Source: Hyperoodon ampullatus (lineage: Eukaryota; Chordata; Mammalia; Artiodactyla; Ziphiidae). From it: a stretch of DNA of 64,000 nucleotides. A program made the translations under genes and the position numbers. The first letter of the stretch is position 1. Each line of letters starts with the position of its first letter. Below the pieces are notes generated by a model that searched no databases, had not been told where the DNA came from, and saw only the letters and a list, made by a program, of their open reading frames with translations. Positions 48,171-63,789 of the stretch are shown piece after piece. The stretch is from contig OX457057.1 in the NCBI GenBank assembly GCA_949752795.1, positions 105,489,513 through 105,553,512 on the forward strand, in the 5' to 3' direction.

Positions 48171-49075
48171 GCTTCAAGTAAGTTTTGGTATGTTAATTTT
48201 ATTTTTAGTCATTTTTAGTCATCTCAAAGTATTTTTAAATTTCCTTGTGATTTATTCTTTGTGTTATTTTTCACATATTTGTGCATTTCCCAAACTTCCT
48301 TTTGTTATTGATTCCATTGTGTGTTATTTCATTCCATTGTTGTAGGAGAACATATTTTGTATGATTTCAATCCTTTTTAATCTATTGAGACATGTTTTGT
48401 GGTGTAACACATGGTCTTTCCTGGACAATGTTCCATTTACACTTGAGCATGTGTTCTATTACTGAGTGGAGTATTCTATACATGTCTAGGAGGTCTGCAT
48501 GGTTTATTCTGCTGATTAAGTCTTATTATTCTTTTGATCTTATCTATTCTTTTATCCATTACTGAAAGCGAGGTACTAATGTCTCCAAATATTATCGTTT
48601 AATTGTCTATTTCTCCTTTTAAATACACCAATTTTTACTATTTAACTGGACACTTTAATTTGTATAGTGCACAACTCTGGAAATACGTATGTGTTTTGGG
48701 CTCTGTTGTTAGTGTATAATATGTTTGTAGTTGCTGTCTTCTTGATGGAGTAATCTGTTTATTATTATAACATACCCTCTTTGTTTCTGGTAATATTTTG
48801 TTGTAAAGTCTATTTTGTCTGATGTTTGTATAACCAATCAAGTTCCCCTTTCAATTACTTATTGCAGGTATATATTTTTTATTCTTTTACTTTCAACCTA
48901 TTTGTGTCTTTGACCATAAAGTGTATCTCTTGTTGACAGCATACAGTTGCATCATGCTTTCTAATCCATTCTTCCAATATCTGCATTTTGATTGGGTTGG
49001 TTAATCCATTTATATTTAATGTAATTACTGATTAGGTCAGATTTGAATCTTCCAAATTTCTATTTGTTTTCTTTT

Positions 49076-50400
49076 TCTTTTTTTTTTAACATCTTGATTG
49101 CGGTATGATGGCTTTACATTGTTGTGTTAGTTCTGCTGCATATCAAAGTGAATCAGCTATACATATAAATATATCCCCATATCCTCTCCCTCTTGCATCT
49201 CCCTCCCATCCTCCTTATCCCATCCCTCTAGGAGACCACATAACACTGAGCTGATCTCCCTGTGCTATGTGGCTGCTTTCCACTAGCTATTTTACATTTG
49301 GTAGTGTATATATGTCAATACCACTCTATCACTTCGTCCCAGCTTACCCTTCCCCCACCCCATATCCTCAAGTCCATTCTCTACATCTGCATCTTTATTC
49401 CTGTCCTGCCACTAGGTTCATCATAACCATTCTTTTTTTTATATATTCCATGTATATGTGTTAGCATACAGTATTTGTTTTCTCCTTCTGACTTACTTCA
49501 CTCTGTATGACAGACTCTAGGTCCATCCATTTCACTACAAATAACTCAATATCATTTCTTTTTATGACTGAATAATAGTCCATTGTATATATACATCACA
49601 TCTTCTTCATCCATTAATCTGTTGATGTACACTTAGCTTGCTTCCAAGTCCTGGCTATTGTAAATAGAGCTGCAATGAACATTGTGGTACATGACTCTTT
49701 TTGAATTATGGTTTTCTCAGGGTATATGCCCTGTAGTGGGATTGCTGTGTCATATGGTAGTTCTATTTTTAGTTTTTAAAGGAACTTACATGCTGTTCTC
49801 CATAGCAGCTGTATCAATTTACATTCCCACCAACAGTGCAAGAGGGTTCCCTTTTCTCCACACCCTCTCCAGCATTTATTCTTTGTAGATATTTTGATAA
49901 TGTCCATTCTGACCGGTGTGAGGTGATACCTCACTGTGGTTTTGATTTGCATTTCTCTAATGATTAGTGATGTTGAGCATCCTTTCATATGTTTGTTGGC
50001 AATCTGAATATCTTCTTTGGAGAAATGTCTATTTAGGTCTTCCACCCACTTTTGGACAAGGTTGTTAGTTTATTTGATATGGAGCTGCTTGTATATTTTG
50101 AAGATTAATCCTTTGTTAGTTGCTTCGTTTGCAAATATTTTCTCCCATTCTGAGGGCTGTCTTTTCATCTTTTTTATGGTTTCCTTTGCTGTGCAAAAGT
50201 TTTTAAGTTCATTAGGCCCCATTTGTTTATTTTTGTTTTTATTTCCATTACTCTAGGAGGTGGATCAAAAAGGATCTTGCTGTGATTTATGTCATAAAGC
50301 GTTCTGCCTATGTTTTCCTCTAAGAGTTTTATAGTGTTTGGCCTTACATTTAGGTCTTTAATCCATTTTGAGTTTATTTTTGTGTATGGCGTTAGGGAGT
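49076..50400 (-). mobile_element. L1 LINE 3' end, minus strand, 5'-truncated
   Basis: Poly-T then AACATCTTGATTGCGG, 3' UTR, ORF2 C-terminal sequence read in reverse ([18 protein letters not shown] on the minus strand at about 49845), up to a sharp break at GGCGTTAGGGAG. Close to the L1 copies at 20109 and 33395, so of the younger type. It sits within older L1 sequence. Confidence 0.85.
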
Positions 50401-50850
50401 GTAATTAGCCATCTAGTGAGCTCAGAGTCGGATCAAATAAAGACAACCCCTGTGAGTGGGTGTTTCCAGGGAATGGCCAGACAGCTCAAACACTGACAAT
50501 ATTTTGTGGAGCTCTAAATCTTTTCTTCTTCTTTCAGTGGCTGCTGGCTTGCTGGCTTTCACTGCTATTTTGCATGTGAGTGTTGATTTTCAAGGCTACC
50601 ATGGAGCTGGGGGAGGGGAGGGGAATATGGCAAGTGAAATCACAATTCTTCTTGTTCTTCGCAAGATTCAGTCTTTTTTTTTTTGGTCTTTAAATAAACA
50701 ATCCTCAGAATATTGTAATCCTTTGGTTAATTTCTAGACTTTTGAAAAAGTTGATTTTGACAATACTTCCAGGTTTCTAGTTGTTTTTAGGGAGAGTAGA
50801 TTTTCAGAAGTCCTTACTCCACCCTTCTGGAAGTTTCTCATATTGACTCT
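50401..50850 (-). mobile_element. Possible continuation of the old L1
   Basis: AAAAAGTTGATTTTGACAAT, TTTCTAGTTGTTTTTAGGG and TCCTTACTCCACCCTTCTGG resemble old L1M sequence, which would place the L1 at 49076-50400 inside it. Weak. Confidence 0.35.
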
Positions 50851-53538
<2,688 letters not shown>

Positions 53539-53599
53539 CTACTCTTTATGTCAACACAGTCATTCTTCCAGAATATCTCTTAATTTAGTGTGCTCTTTT

Positions 53600-54404
53600 G
53601 TTCTCACCATTCTTTTTATTTTGAGAAATTGAAAACATCCGGAAAAGTGCAAAATATAATTTAACTATTCATGCTCACTAATCAAAATTAACACTTGTTA
53701 ATACTTTGTCATATTTGCTTCATTTTTAATATGTACATAAGAGAAAAAATACAGATAAAGTTGAAGTTTACTGCTCTCCTTATCTCTGGGTTTATTCCTT
53801 TTTCTCACAATCCATTTTTATACTTTTATATAAATGTATGTATCAAAAACAACATATAGTATTTTGTGTACTTTAAATTTGCATAAGTTATATATTACTC
53901 TATGTATCATTCTACACCTGAATTTTTAACTTAACAATGTTTTGAGACTTTTAGCCATCTTGATATATATGTGTGTGTGTAAATAGGTGCATGTATATGT
54001 GCACTTCATTCCCTTTAATTGCTATATAGTACTCCTTTTTAAGCATATACCACATTTTATTTTTCTATTTCGCTGTTGATAGACATTTGTTTTCCCAATA
54101 CTTTAATATTAAACTTGGTGTTGCAAGTAGCACCTCTATACCTGTTTCCTTGTTCAAATATATGAGTGTCTTTCTATATACACCCAGAAGTAGAGTTAGT
54201 GTATCGTATGATATGTACATTTTCAATTTACCAGATATTTAAAAATTGCCCACCCAAGTGGCTCTTTTAATTTTCACTCTAACTAGCAGGGTGGAAAGGT
54301 TCCTCTTTTTCCAGTCACTTGCCCATTTATTTCACTTAATTTGGCAATGAAGCATTTAAACAAACTCTGGAATTAAAGAAAAGTGAGTCGGAATAATTTT
54401 TATT
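53600..54404 (-). mobile_element. Old L1M-type 3' fragment
   Basis: Reverse L1 3' features: TTTATACTTTTATATAAATG, TTTTTAACTTAACAATG, GATAGACATTTGTTTTCCC, CACCCAAGTGGCTCTTTTAA. Highly diverged. Confidence 0.55.
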
Positions 54405-54418
54405 TAAAAATCTTTTTA

Positions 54419-54608
54419 GGGCCTCCCTGGTGGCGCAGTGGTTGAGAGTCCGCCTGCCGATGCAGGGGATACGGGTTCGTGCCCCGGTCCGGGAGGATCC
54501 CATATGCCACGGAGCAGCTGGGCCCGTGAGCCATGGCCGCTGGGCCTGTGTGTCCGGAGCCTGTGCTCCGCAACGGGAGAGGCCACAACAGTGAGAGGCC
54601 CGCATACC

Positions 54609-54641
<33 letters not shown>
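54419..54641 (+). mobile_element. CHR-type SINE with long poly-A
   Basis: GGCCTCCCTGGTGGCGCAG head, GGGTTCGTGCCCC box B, about 31 A residues. Target duplication AAAAATCTTTTTA on both sides. Young. Confidence 0.93.
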
Positions 54642-54645
<4 letters not shown>

Positions 54646-54649
54646 TTTA

Positions 54650-55160
54650 AAATTTAGCTTTGGAAGGGTGGTAGGCTTTTAGATAATATGAAAGACTCTG
54701 GTTCATTAGTAGCTGCCACTGGCTTTTCTCTTATATCACCTTTCTGATAATGAGAATTGTCAGAAAGAATTGAAGGAGGACCTACCTGAGGTCACCTGTG
54801 TATGCAAATTAGATTCCTTAAGGATCAAAGGAAAACAGGTCTGAGATCTAATGTGCAGGACAGTTGAGTCATGATTATTAACTTTTAGTTGCTACCAATC
54901 CAGGCTCTGTTTTTAGTGGTAAAAATGGAAAAGGCACTATTACTATCCATCAGCCAACTAGAGCTGTTATCAATTCCACGTCAGCTGAGGATAAAGATCA
55001 TAATAAAGGGCCTCATTTGGATTGCATGAGTATTCTTTGGTTGACGTGAATTCTTCAAAAAAATTATTTTTCTTATGTGTATTTTCAAAAATCAGTGAGG
55101 TTTCTACCTATCTTATTGTAAAGACATAGAATATTGTCATCTACTTGAAAAAGAATTTGA
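54650..55160. other. Intron, nothing recognised
   Basis: AT-rich. Confidence 0.5.
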
Positions 55161-55167
55161 AAAAGAA

Positions 55168-55463
<296 letters not shown>

Positions 55464-55544
55464 TCAGGTGGTTAATCCCAAGTGTGCTTATTTTTACACC
55501 CCATTGATTACCATCAAAATACTGGTTATTTAGAAGTAAAAGTT

Positions 55545-55745
55545 TTATCTCATCTACTTGATCTAATCTTTATAACAATCCTGGGAGGCAGGCAATGATA
55601 TCCCCCCGTTTTATGGATGAGGAAATTCAGGCTTAGAGAAGTTAAGAAACTTGCTGAAGGTCACTCAGCATGTGCCAGAGCTGATGCTGGACTAAGACTG
55701 TCTGACTTCAAAACTGGTGCTTCTTCCATGGTCGCACATTTGTGA
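55545..55745 (-). mobile_element. MIR SINE
   Basis: ATCTTTATAACAATCCTGGG, TTTTATGGATGAGGAAATTC, AACTTGCTGAAGGTCACTC and CTGACTTCAAAACTGGTGC follow the reverse MIR. Confidence 0.8.
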
Positions 55746-56955
55746 GTAAAAATTAACGTCAGGACTGATCTGACCCAGGTATGTCCAGGAAAATGGTCCC
55801 AGGTCCTGCTCCCTTGGAAACTACAAGTTTAAGATAAGCAAGGGACCACTGGTGTCTGTAGTGAAGGTTCTGATGTGGTCTGGTCTCCCCTGAGGAAGCA
55901 ATGCCAGAACTTGGATTTTGTGTGTCGGTGCAGGGGGTCAGCAATGGGTAAAAGGGGTGCTAGACACAAAGGATCCCAGGGAGCAATGGGCAGAGTGGTG
56001 AGAGCAAGGTTAGGAGTGAGGGACCAAACTGGGAAGATTATTAAGCCATATTAAGGACACAGTCTTTATCCCAAGGAAGTCAAATCAGTAGTGAAGGGTT
56101 TTAAGTATGTGAACTAGAGTAAGAAACATAGAAAATATTCATTTAGTCCTAGCAAGTACTCCAGTCTGAAAGAACACTCAGACCTTTGTATCCTGTAGTG
56201 AAATGGTTCACCAGAGAAGCTCTAAACCCCCAGCTGTGTGTGTGTGTGTGAAGATGTGGCAGGCATGGATATGCATAGCCCAGATCTTCCTTCAAGACAG
56301 GATTTGCTCCCCAGCTGTGTGGAGTGAAGTTGGCAAACAGCCTCCAGATGTCAGCTCTTCCAGCATCTGCCTCAGCTGCAGAGAGATGCTTTGCCTGACT
56401 CACATTGTTCCAGGTGAACTTGGTCCAGTGATTGAGTGAGGCAGGGGTACACCGATATGGTTCCTACTTCCAGACTTGGGACATTGGGACAGATGACACT
56501 GGCTTCTGAGCTCCTGCCAGTTAACCAAGGCTTTGTGGGGTCTGCATCACAGCTCAGCTTCTCCTTTGTCCAATCCTGCTTTCTCCCCATTCCTTTCACA
56601 AATGGTGTCCCTTATAAATATCTTGTACCACAAACTTCATTTCAGTGTTTGCTTCTGGAGACCCCAACTGTCAACAATGTATTAAAATTATATAATGCAT
56701 ATTTTTAAATAATTGAGTGTTTTCTAACTTATACAGTCCTAACTTACAATTTGCACTGAAGTGTTCAGATGGATATGAGAGTGAGTTTGTTAGCTATATT
56801 TTGACTCAAGTGTCTCGGGCTTTTGGGAGTAGGTCATAATTACATTTTAATCTTTTTATAGTAGGCAGAAATCACTATAAGAGAGAAGTGCACACTGATC
56901 ATTATTTTAAGTTCTTATCTTTGGCACTCTCAGCCAGTGGTAGATATAGATATGT
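55746..56955. other. Intron, nothing recognised
   Basis: A short (GT)n at 56217-56231. No exon. A plus-strand frame at 56436-56708 has no known domain. Confidence 0.45.
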
Positions 56956-56960
56956 ATATC

Positions 56961-57007
56961 TGTCTATCTATCTATCTATCTATCTATCATCTATCTATCT
57001 ATCTATC
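56961..57007. repeat. (TCTA)n microsatellite
   Basis: About eleven tetranucleotide units interrupted once by TCA. Confidence 0.95.
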
Positions 57008-57029
57008 GAATGTGTATAACGAGAAATAC

Positions 57030-57285
57030 TGCTGTAGAATGCAGTGACTAAGAGCATGGACTCTGCAGTTAAGCTGCCTGAGTTCAAATTCTGGTTCCAC
57101 AGCTGGCTGGGTGATTTAGGCAAGTTGCTTACCTTCTCTGGGCCCTAGTTTCCTTATCTACAAAATGGAGCCAACGCTAGTATTCCTCAGAGATGTTATA
57201 TGGATTAAATGAGATAATGCTGGTAAAGTAATTCACACTTAATTGGTCATCAACTTAGCAATGATAAATACTAGCTCTTTAACTC
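57030..57285 (+). mobile_element. MIR SINE
   Basis: GTGACTAAGAGCATGGACTC, GAGTTCAAATTCTGGTTCC (box B) and TTTCCTTATCTACAAAATGG in direct MIR order. One of the better-preserved copies. Confidence 0.85.
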
Positions 57286-57408
57286 ATTTATTTATTTTGG
57301 CTGTGCCGCATAGCTTGTGGGATCTTAGTTTCTCAACCAGGGCTCAAACTTGGGCCCTTGGCAGTGAAAGTGCAGAGTCCTAACCACTGGACCGCTAGGG
57401 AATTCCCT
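57286..57408 (-). mobile_element. Short CHR/tRNA-derived SINE, older type
   Basis: TTTGGCTGTGCCGCATAGC, GATCTTAGTTTCTCAACC and ACCGCTAGGGAATTCCC are the reverse complement of an older cetartiodactyl tRNA-derived SINE. Confidence 0.75.
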
Positions 57409-57544
57409 ATCTAGTTTAGATATTTACAAATTATTATTTACAATTATTCCAACATTTTATAACACCACATAACATTGACATTTTCTGATCACCGTAGGGT
57501 AAGATAATCATTATCTTTAGTGGTGGCAAGAACACAATAGAAAG

Positions 57545-57740
57545 GATATTTACTGAACACCTGATGGTGCTAAATCTGGTATTAATCTTCCCAACTATTT
57601 TAGGTAATGATTATTATTTCCATTTTAGGAGTAAAGAAATCTAGATTAGAAACATCCAAAATCATATATCTAGTAAGAAGTGTGACTTGGGGTTCAAACC
57701 CATGACTGCCTCACAGCAAGGTCAGTGGCACTCCTCTAAA
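57545..57740 (-). mobile_element. MIR-like fragment
   Basis: TTTCCATTTTAGGAGTAAAG, GGGGTTCAAACCCATGACTG and the end TGGCACTCCTCTAA follow the reverse MIR pattern. Confidence 0.55.
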
Positions 57741-57824
57741 ATGTGATACTTCATGTCAGATATCGTGAAAACACACATCAATTCTCAATTTTGTTTCATA
57801 TGATCATTGCCCCTTATTTACATA

Positions 57825-58060
57825 ATTGTTAAGCATATGAGACCTAGAATACAATCTGGGGGTCCACATTCTGAATCTACCACCTGCTGTGTGATCTTGG
57901 AAAAATTATTTAGCCTGTCTGTATCTTAGTTGTCTCATATGTAAAATGGAAACAACAATAGTTTGTTGTGAGAATTAAACAAGTTAGGATGTGGAAAACA
58001 CCAAGAACAGGGCCTGGCACACAGTGAGCACTCAATAAATATTATTACTATTGTTGTGAT
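57825..58060 (+). mobile_element. MIR SINE
   Basis: TGTGTGATCTTGGAAAAATT, CATATGTAAAATGGAAAC and the conserved end GGCCTGGCACACAGTGAGC. Confidence 0.8.
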
Positions 58061-58544
58061 TGTGATTTGACTGTTGGGTGTCTATGCTTGAATCCAGGCT
58101 CTTGGATCTTGATTTGTGCTTCCATAATGGTGCTAGGTATCAATAAAGGAAATTGAGTGTCATTAACTAAGAAATAGTAATCAACTTTGCATATTATGCC
58201 AAATAATCTGTATCAGGGCTGAATTAAAGTGAGTCATTTGAAGTCACCAAAAAAAACCCATCCTGAGATGATATGTATCTTGAGTCTCACAACAGAGAAC
58301 AAGCAAACAATGTAAGAGATTATGAAACTATTTCAGAAGTAGGCTGAAGAAGAAAGGAAAATGCATTTGGTTAGATAAAGGAATTTATCTCAATAGCAAG
58401 CAGACATTTTGCTTTTGACTATCAGCATGTGGTTGTAAACAAGTGCTGGAAGTCCAGAAACCAGAAATAAGGCATGCAGGAAATTTTTTGTCTTGTTAGA
58501 TTTAGAGGGTGCTGCAAAGCTCCACATAAGATATTAGAGGAATA

Positions 58545-58745
58545 GCTGAGGAATGGAAAGAGCCCAGTTTTTAGTCCCAACGACTGGTTCTAAACCTGGC
58601 TCCAGCACTTCCTGGTCACATTACTTAATTTGCTGAGGCCCAGCTTCCTCATCAGTATAATATACACTGGTGTGAGGCCTGAATGAGAGAATGTATGCAA
58701 AACCCCTAATAGAAAGCCTATAGAAAATGCTATTGTGCATCCCAG
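58545..58745 (+). mobile_element. MIR-like fragment
   Basis: CTAAACCTGGCTCCAGCAC, CAGCTTCCTCATCAGTATAA and TGAATGAGAGAATGTATGC in MIR order; diverged. Confidence 0.6.
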
Positions 58746-59548
<803 letters not shown>

Positions 59549-59571
59549 TCAAGTAAAATCAAATACAACAA

Positions 59572-59619
59572 ATCAAATATACTCCAACAAAAATTTAAAA
59601 TTTTTTTTAAAAATTAAAA
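59572..59619 (+). mobile_element. Ultra-short L1 3' tail insertion
   Basis: 48 bp consisting of ATACTCCAACAAAAATTT (the last bases of an L1) plus A/T-rich tail. Enclosed by a 17-nt duplication, AAAATCAAATACAACAA at 59555-59571 and AAAATCAAATGCAACAA at 59620-59636. Lies within 82 bp upstream of the acceptor of exon 59321-59538. Confidence 0.75.
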
Positions 59620-59639
59620 AAAATCAAATGCAACAATAT

Positions 59640-60585
59640 AACTATAATATCACATATAGAATTATTCATTAAGTTTTAATACAGTGTAGGTTACCCCAGA
59701 CACATAGAAATTCTAAGTGGTATTCATCAATTATATTATTTCTCAAGAAGCAAAAATTTCAGGTTATGAATATCTTAATCTTGGCACTTGAACCTTGGCT
59801 GGATTCCCATCACCTCCCCCAAAACATACACATGCATACACAGCTCACTCTCCATGGCATAATACCCATTCTTGTCAATTTCTGTACACTTTTAGGTCTT
59901 GCTTACATCTCTCTAGATTCCAGATTTAGGGTCCTGTACCCTGGTTTTCAAAGCCTCCATTTTCTCCTGTGTATCTCTGAAATTTTCAAATTCCTTTTTT
60001 TTGACTTATTATATTCTAGTATAATAGAGTATAATTTTAACTCTTCATTCCTCTGATTTTGTCATTCTTTTCAGTCACAGGAAACATCTTTCTTCAGCTC
60101 TGGATCTGGAGAACATTATCAATCAAGCATATCCTTGGCCTCTCATACGGAGAGGATTTGTACAGTTTAATTACTACATTGATAATCATCTGATACACAT
60201 CCCCCTCTCAACCCCTCCCCACCCCCATTCAATTAGAACAGGAAGACAGAATTGAAGAAACCCTCATGGAACCCTGTAAATATTATCTCAATCCCTCTAT
60301 CAAGGTAGATTTACTCCATTTGTATGAATAATAATGAGTAATCTGTAGGCAAAATTTGCCAGTGTTGCCAAGCCTCAATGATGAAGTAAACTCAGACAGA
60401 GAAAAAAATTGCAAAAAATATAGTAAAGGATTGTTGCCTCCAGGAAGATCCTTTAGATTCAGACCATGAAATGTGCATCGGGGCATGGATCTTGGTGTAA
60501 GATGCAGACTCAACTAATCGGGGGAACCAAAGAGCACAGATATATTTAGCTAAGCCTTTCCATTGACCTAAGATTTAATTTGGAC
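59640..60585. other. Intron, nothing recognised
   Basis: I looked here on the minus strand for the next upstream SPAG17 exon and found none. Confidence 0.5.
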
Positions 60586-60912
60586 CTATTTGTATTTCCA
60601 GAGCATTAAAAGAGAACTAAAAGATGGACCTGTAGAAATTATTTAGAATGAAGCTCAGAGAGCCAATGTGACAGAAGTAATGAAAGAGAGGTAAAAGCTC
60701 TATAATACACATTTAATTGGAATTCTAGAAGAAGAGAAAGAAATGGATGATAAACAATATTTGAAAAGATAATATTGAGAATGTTCCACAAGGAATGAAA
60801 GACACTAATTTACAGATTCAAGAAGCTCAATGTATTCCCACTTGGATAAATAAAAAGAAATCCACCCCTAGTTAAATCATATTGATATTATAATAAAAAA
60901 GAAAATATTTTA

Positions 60913-61132
60913 TTTTATTTTATTTTATTTATTTTTTTTTGCAGTACGCGGGCCTCTCACTGTTGTGGCCTCTCCCGTTGCGGAGCACAGGCTCTGGATG
61001 CGCAGGCTCAGCGGCCATGGCTCACGGGCCCAGCCGCTCTGAGGCATGTGGGATCTTCCCGGACTGGGGCACGAACCCGTGTCCCCTGCATCGGCAGGCG
61101 GACTCTCAACCACTGCGCCACCAGGGAAGCCC
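60913..61132 (-). mobile_element. CHR-type SINE with (ATTTT)n tail
   Basis: T-rich tail, GCAGTACGCGGGCCTCTC, ACGAACCCGTGTCC, ACCAGGGAAGCCC head. Target duplication AAGAAAATATTTTA at 60899-60912 and 61133-61146. Young. Confidence 0.93.
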
Positions 61133-61834
61133 AAGAAAATATTTTAAAGGCAGTTAGATTGTCTAACAACAATTAGACTGACAGCCAACTTTTCAACAGC
61201 AATAGTGGAAGCAAGAAAAATATGAAGAATTATTGTCCACATACTGAGAGAAAATACCTGTCAATCTAGAATTCTACACCAGTGAAATTATTTTTCAAGA
61301 ATGAGGACAACATAAAGACATTTTCAGAAAATACCTGTTATGCAATAAATAGCTTAAAACTTCCAGTTAAAAGACAAAAATGTCTAATTTTTAAAACATA
61401 CACCTATATGCTGCTCACAAGACAGACTTTTAAACATAAACCATAGAAAGTAAAATAAAGTGTGGGAAAAGTTATACTGGAAAAGTATTAAACAATATCT
61501 GATGTAGCTATAAAAATATAAGCAAAATCAACATTAGAGTAAAAAAGAATCCTAGAATAAAAAGTCATTGTGTACTGATAAAAAGTTAAATTCCCCATGA
61601 AGATAAAATAATTCTAAATTTGTAAGTATCTAAAATCATATCCTCAAAATATATAATGGCAAATCTGAGAACTATAAAAAAGATATAATTATTTCAGAAA
61701 AAAGAAATATGGATTAAAGTATAAGGAGTGAAGAGGCTATTCTACCCTTTCAGGAAATTTAAACATACTTCTGCTGAATAAGTTGACATTGTACATTAAA
61801 AAGTCCATAAGGATATAGAACAAGAAAGGTCAAA

Positions 61835-62150
61835 GTTTGAATGTGAGGCAAATATGGCCTACTGTCTGTTTTTGTACAGTCTGTGAAGTAATAATTCTTT
61901 GTACATTTCTACATAATTAAAAATTCAAAAGAATATTTTGTTATGAATGAAAATTATATTAAATTCAAATTTTAGTGACCATATAAAAGTTTTATTGGAA
62001 CACAACACAGCATGCTCATTTGATTATGTATTTTCTAAGGCTACTTTTACGCTACAATAGCAGAGTTAGTAGTTGTGATGGAGACCATATGGCTCCAAGT
62101 GTCTAAAACATTTACTATCTTGCCCTTTACAGAGAAGTTTCCTGAACCTG
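61835..62150 (+). mobile_element. hAT-type nonautonomous element
   Basis: GGCAAATATGGCCTACTGTC, AAAGTTTTATTGGAACACAAC, TTACTATCTTGCCC and GAGAAGTTTCCTGAACC; opposite orientation to the copy at 43702-44030. Confidence 0.65.
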
Positions 62151-62219
62151 GATATAAATTGGACAACACAACTAACAAATTTGATCTAACAGATATAAAG
62201 AGAACTCTGTAACCTGCTG

Positions 62220-62255
<36 letters not shown>

Positions 62256-62265
62256 TATAAATATA
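62220..62265. repeat. (TA)n microsatellite
   Basis: About 15 TA units followed by AAATATAAATA. A ~70 bp unit including it is flanked by AGAGAACTCTGTA at 62199 and 62286, so it may be the tail of a tiny insertion. Confidence 0.85.
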
Positions 62266-62349
62266 AATAAATTAAATTAAAAAAAGAGAACTCTGTACTC
62301 AATAGCTGCAGGATATATGCAGTGTTCAACTTTTCAAACACAGACAGAA

Positions 62350-63068
62350 TTTTTTTAAAAACTTGACCATATCCATTCCTCTGTCAAAGGACATTTAGGT
62401 TGCTTCCATGTCCTGGCTATTGTAAACAGTGCTGCAATGAACATTGGGTACATGTATCTTTTCGAATTATGGTTTTCTCCAGATATATGCCCAGGAGTGG
62501 GATTGCTACTTCATATGATAGTTCTATTTTTAGTTTTTTAAGGAACCTCCATACTGTTCTCCATAGTGGTTTTACCAATTTACATTCCCACCGACAATGT
62601 AGGAGGGTTCCCTTTTCTCCACATCTTCTCCAGCATGTACTGTTTGTAGACTTTTTGATGACGGCCATTCTGACTGGTGTGAAGATGTCATACATGTATA
62701 CCATGGAATATTACTTAGCCATAAAAAAGAATGAAATAATGCCATTTGCAGCAACATGGATGGCCCTAGAGATTATCATACTAAGTGAAGTAAGTCAAAG
62801 ACAAATATCATATGATATCACATATGAAAAGATGCTCAACATTCCTACTCATCAGAGAAATGCAAATCAACCACAATGATATACTACCTCACACCTCTCA
62901 GAATGGCTGTCATCAAAAAGAACACAAATAACAAATGTTGGAGAGGATGTGGAGAAAAAGGAACACTTGTACACTGTTGGTGGGAATGTAAATTGGTGCA
63001 GTCACTGTGGAAAATGTTATGGAGGTTTCTCAAAAAACTAAAAATAGAACTACCATATGATCCAGTAT
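62350..63068. mobile_element. Rearranged L1 3' cluster (inverted plus two direct pieces)
   Basis: 62370-62690 is L1 ORF2-end sequence on the minus strand. 62692-62826 is the adjoining downstream L1 sequence on the plus strand (ATTACTTAGCCATAAAAAAG). 62826-63068 is again plus-strand but from further upstream in L1 ([17 protein letters not shown]). The first two form a typical 5' inversion; the third is a second copy or a duplication. Confidence 0.8.
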
Positions 63069-63229
63069 ATCATTTCACTAAATTTTGATTTATCAAAAAA
63101 AGAATTCACTTTGCCTCCATACAATGTTACTGAGTACCGTGGTGAGATGTGTGAATCTGAGAGAAAAAGACTAAATCTTAGTCTCACAGATCATTAAAGG
63201 CATATGAGAAATTGAGAAAAATTTGTAAT

Positions 63230-63450
63230 GCCTGAGAGACAGTGTAATTTAGGGGTTAGTTGCCCAGACTCAAATCCGAGCTTTACCACTTACTAGCGGA
63301 GAGACTTCAAGGAAGTTAGTTAACTTCTTTGTGTCTCAATTTTCTCATTTGTAAATTGATATTATTAAGATACACACCTTACAGAGTTGTTGTGAGTATT
63401 CACTGATTTAATATTTTGAAGTATCCATAATTGTGCCTAGTACACAAGCG
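63230..63450 (+). mobile_element. MIR SINE
   Basis: CCCAGACTCAAATCCGAGC, TTACCACTTACTAGC, TTTTCTCATTTGTAAATTG and TTACAGAGTTGTTGTGAG in MIR order. Confidence 0.8.
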
Positions 63451-63469
63451 CATGTCTCCTATACATGAA

Positions 63470-63780
63470 GATCTCTTAAAATGAAAATGATGAACATCCC
63501 AACAGCAAACCAAGGAAAGATGGGAATAGAAAATTAACAAAAAGAAAAAAAAAAGCAACAAACATCTTTAAATGTTTAATCTCATCAGTAATCAATGAAA
63601 TGCAAATTAATATAATAATAAGATGCATTAATTGTCTATCAAACTGAGTGACATGAAAAGAATGACAATACCCGGCATTGGCAAGGGTATGAGGAAGCAG
63701 ACACTTTCATACTGTGCTGGAGGTAGGGGCATAAATTGCAAGTGTCTTGGAGGGGAGCAAGTCTGTAATTTATATTATGG
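63470..63780 (+). mobile_element. Old L1M ORF2-end fragment
   Basis: CTCATCAGTAATCAATGAAATGC-type block, GCATTGGCAAGGGTATGAGG and CATACTGTGCTGGAGGTAGG match the L1 ORF2 3' region, diverged. Confidence 0.65.
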
Positions 63781-63789
63781 CAGACATGG

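Larger units (their letters stand above)
60590..62340 (+). mobile_element. Old L1 LINE, plus strand, interrupted by a SINE and a hAT element
   Basis: ORF1-end sequence (GAAGAAGAGAAAGAAATGG; AATTCTACACCAGTGAAATT) then endonuclease-region sequence (CCTATATGCTGCTCACAAG; TAGGATATAT-type block near 62310, CAGTGTTCAACTTTTC). Highly decayed. Confidence 0.65.

Noticed and set aside
47985..48218. Frame encoding a run of Arg-Glu repeats
   Set aside because: It is the translation of a (GA)n microsatellite.
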